Shown here one piece after another: positions 63,601 to 64,000 of a stretch of DNA of 64,000 nucleotides. The stretch is from Diprion similis (taxonomy: Eukaryota > Arthropoda > Insecta > Hymenoptera > Diprionidae), in contig NC_060107.1 in assembly GCF_021155765.1 (NCBI RefSeq), forward strand, positions 15,734,501 to 15,798,500, read 5' to 3'. Position numbers and translations under genes: made by a program. A model generated the notes under the pieces. That model searched no databases. It saw nothing but the letters and a program-made list of their open reading frames with translations, and was not told where the DNA came from. The stretch's first letter is position 1. Each line of letters begins with the position of its first letter.

Positions 63601-64000
63601 AACTTGATACGGATCTTAAAATTTTTGTGAAACTTTGTCAATATTTTGAGAAATTTCCGCTGAATCTTCAACAAACCTATGAATGTATTCGAATTGCAAA
63701 AGTAATCAGAATATCATGAGAAATAATTAGCAACGCAATTAGATTAAAACCAGTAAAAGTGTAAATTTTATCTTACTAATTGCAACTAACTTTTCAGCCG
63801 CCAATTGGTGTCTATATGTGATATTTTTCTTCCCAGACGGAGAGCATCTTTTTCAATCCGACAGCAGAGATCCGCAAGAACAGATTGAAGAAATATACCG
63901 TACCTTTAGAACAGCAGGGGCGCTGGGAAAGTGAAAATCTGTGGCAAGCCGTCACTCACGCGATTAACAATGATGATCAGGTCGCCGCAACAGAGGCCAA
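48623..64000 (+). CDS. Oxysterol-binding protein-related protein, ORP5/8 type, 3' end missing
   Basis: Coding exons: 48623-48758, 53093-53221, 57359-57414, 57481-57711, 57947-58091, 58175-58396, 59559-60124, 60906-61084, 61319-61496, 61968-62064, 62589-62785, 62940-63065, 63837-64000 onward, all in frame (about 808 codons seen). ORP5/8 proteins sit in the ER and exchange phosphatidylserine for PI4P at plasma-membrane contacts. Residues 1-107 are Ser/Pro-rich and 108-184 hold the basic segment and start of the PH domain ([19 protein letters not shown]), which runs through the next two exons to [20 protein letters not shown] 190-residue acidic linker follows. The lipid-binding domain starts near 500 with [20 protein letters not shown] and has the OSBP signature as EQLSHHPP (613-620). 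It matches the ORP5/8 branch throughout. The C-terminal ER anchor would be off the window. Confidence 0.95.
50972..51412. mobile_element. 441-bp foldback (long inverted repeat) element
   Basis: The two halves are inverse copies of each other, so both strands encode look-alike spurious peptides (MKF...GSF.G..., NPF....VPLKRIK). The left end ATTAGGGCGG with TTTTTGAATTTCGACTGTCC is mirrored at the right end (GGACAGTCGAAATTCAAAAA-type sequence, ...CATCCTAAT). Arms are about 200 bp, meeting near 51190. There is no transposase, so it is a non-autonomous foldback element in ORP8 intron 1. Confidence 0.85.
54569..54632 (+). repeat. TATG/TGTC/TG microsatellite
   Basis: Compound simple repeat, roughly (CATA)n(TATG)n(TGTC)n(TG)n, in the ORP8 intron between exons 53093-53221 and 57359-57414. 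A similar short ATGT run is at 48569-48592. Confidence 0.8.
55804..55870 (+). other. Candidate alternative first coding exon of the ORP8-like gene
   Basis: ATG opens 22 codons ([20 protein letters not shown] then TT) and ends ACAACAA|gtaagat in phase 1. The next constitutive exon (57359) requires phase 1, and joining gives ...TTS-PAAMGES. It would replace the two upstream exons with a shorter basic N-terminus, implying an internal promoter. The context before the ATG (TTCAAAAATG) is acceptable for insects. It is not proven. Confidence 0.45.
56510..56860 (+). repeat. Dispersed repeat family D, copy 3
   Basis: It contains CTACGTAATAGAAATGAATC, AATTAGAATATACAAAATGC, GATTCGAATGTTTTTGAG and TTCAGACATTTTGTAGGGAT. 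It lies in the ORP8 intron before exon 57359-57414. A fourth, shorter copy is at 60395-60580 (CATGTGATAGAAATGAATCC). Confidence 0.55.
57415..57480 (+). other. 66-nt in-frame, stop-free intron of the ORP8-like gene
   Basis: It is bounded by AAAG|gtgagt and ccatattccag|TCTGG. Its length is a multiple of three, it starts in phase 0 and has no stop, so an unspliced transcript stays open and adds 22 residues ([17 protein letters not shown] and on) before the PH domain. It is very short for this gene, whose other introns run from 78 bp to several kb. It could be regulated retention (exitron-like) or an ordinary mini-intron. Confidence 0.6.
59218..59428 (-). repeat. GACGCCAT-bounded dispersed repeat, reverse-oriented copy in ORP8 intron
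   Basis: On the plus strand it starts ATATGGCGTCGCTCCAGGC and ends GCCACCAGATGGCATCG, the inverse of the family ends. Internal AATCGACTGATCAC and TTAAAATTAAATGTGACA correspond to reverse complements of family motifs. Confidence 0.6.

Overview
This window is animal nuclear DNA from an AT-rich genome, most likely an insect. Its genes are split by GT-AG introns, and the non-coding DNA is full of short inverted-repeat and dispersed repeats plus a copia-like remnant. The protein set (DC-STAMP/sneaky-type membrane protein, class V myosin with six IQ motifs, RecQ5-type helicase, CENP-N-like kinetochore protein, ORP5/8-type lipid-transfer protein) fits a non-dipteran insect. Drosophila, as far as I recall, has no recognised CENP-N. 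Hymenoptera is my best guess, but the sequence does not prove it.

Layout. (1) 1-2263, minus: 3' part missing, DC-STAMP domain gene; its C-terminal exons lie off the left edge. (2) 4158-31051, plus: complete unconventional myosin V, 19 constitutive coding exons plus one likely 66-nt cassette exon. The first coding intron is about 12.3 kb and is a repeat graveyard. (3) 33470-41482, minus: complete RecQ5-type DNA helicase, 14 coding exons, tail to tail with myosin V; the poly(A) signals of the two genes lie about 60 bp apart. (4) 42676-44942, minus: complete six-exon gene whose 343-aa product matches CENP-N along its length. (5) 48623-64000, plus: ORP5/8-type oxysterol-binding-protein-related gene, running off the right edge inside the lipid-binding domain.

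Exon models were built by hand: each internal junction was checked for GT/AG, reading-frame phase and family continuity. All five models keep frame from exon to exon. The genes are unrelated in function (sperm membrane, vesicle transport, genome stability, kinetochore, ER-plasma membrane lipid exchange), so this is ordinary eukaryotic gene packing and not a functional cluster. Genes 1/2 and 4/5 are head to head; genes 2/3 are tail to tail.

The main points for a second look are the insect CENP-N gene, a phase-neutral acidic cassette exon in the myosin V tail, phase-compatible alternative first exons in myosin V and ORP8, a 66-nt in-frame stop-free intron in ORP8, and several non-coding repeat families (a 441-bp foldback element, a TTAA-flanked MITE, and a roughly 210-bp GACGCCAT-bounded family with about eight copies). 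I saw no CRISPR array, rRNA or tRNA, and no bacterial-type operon.
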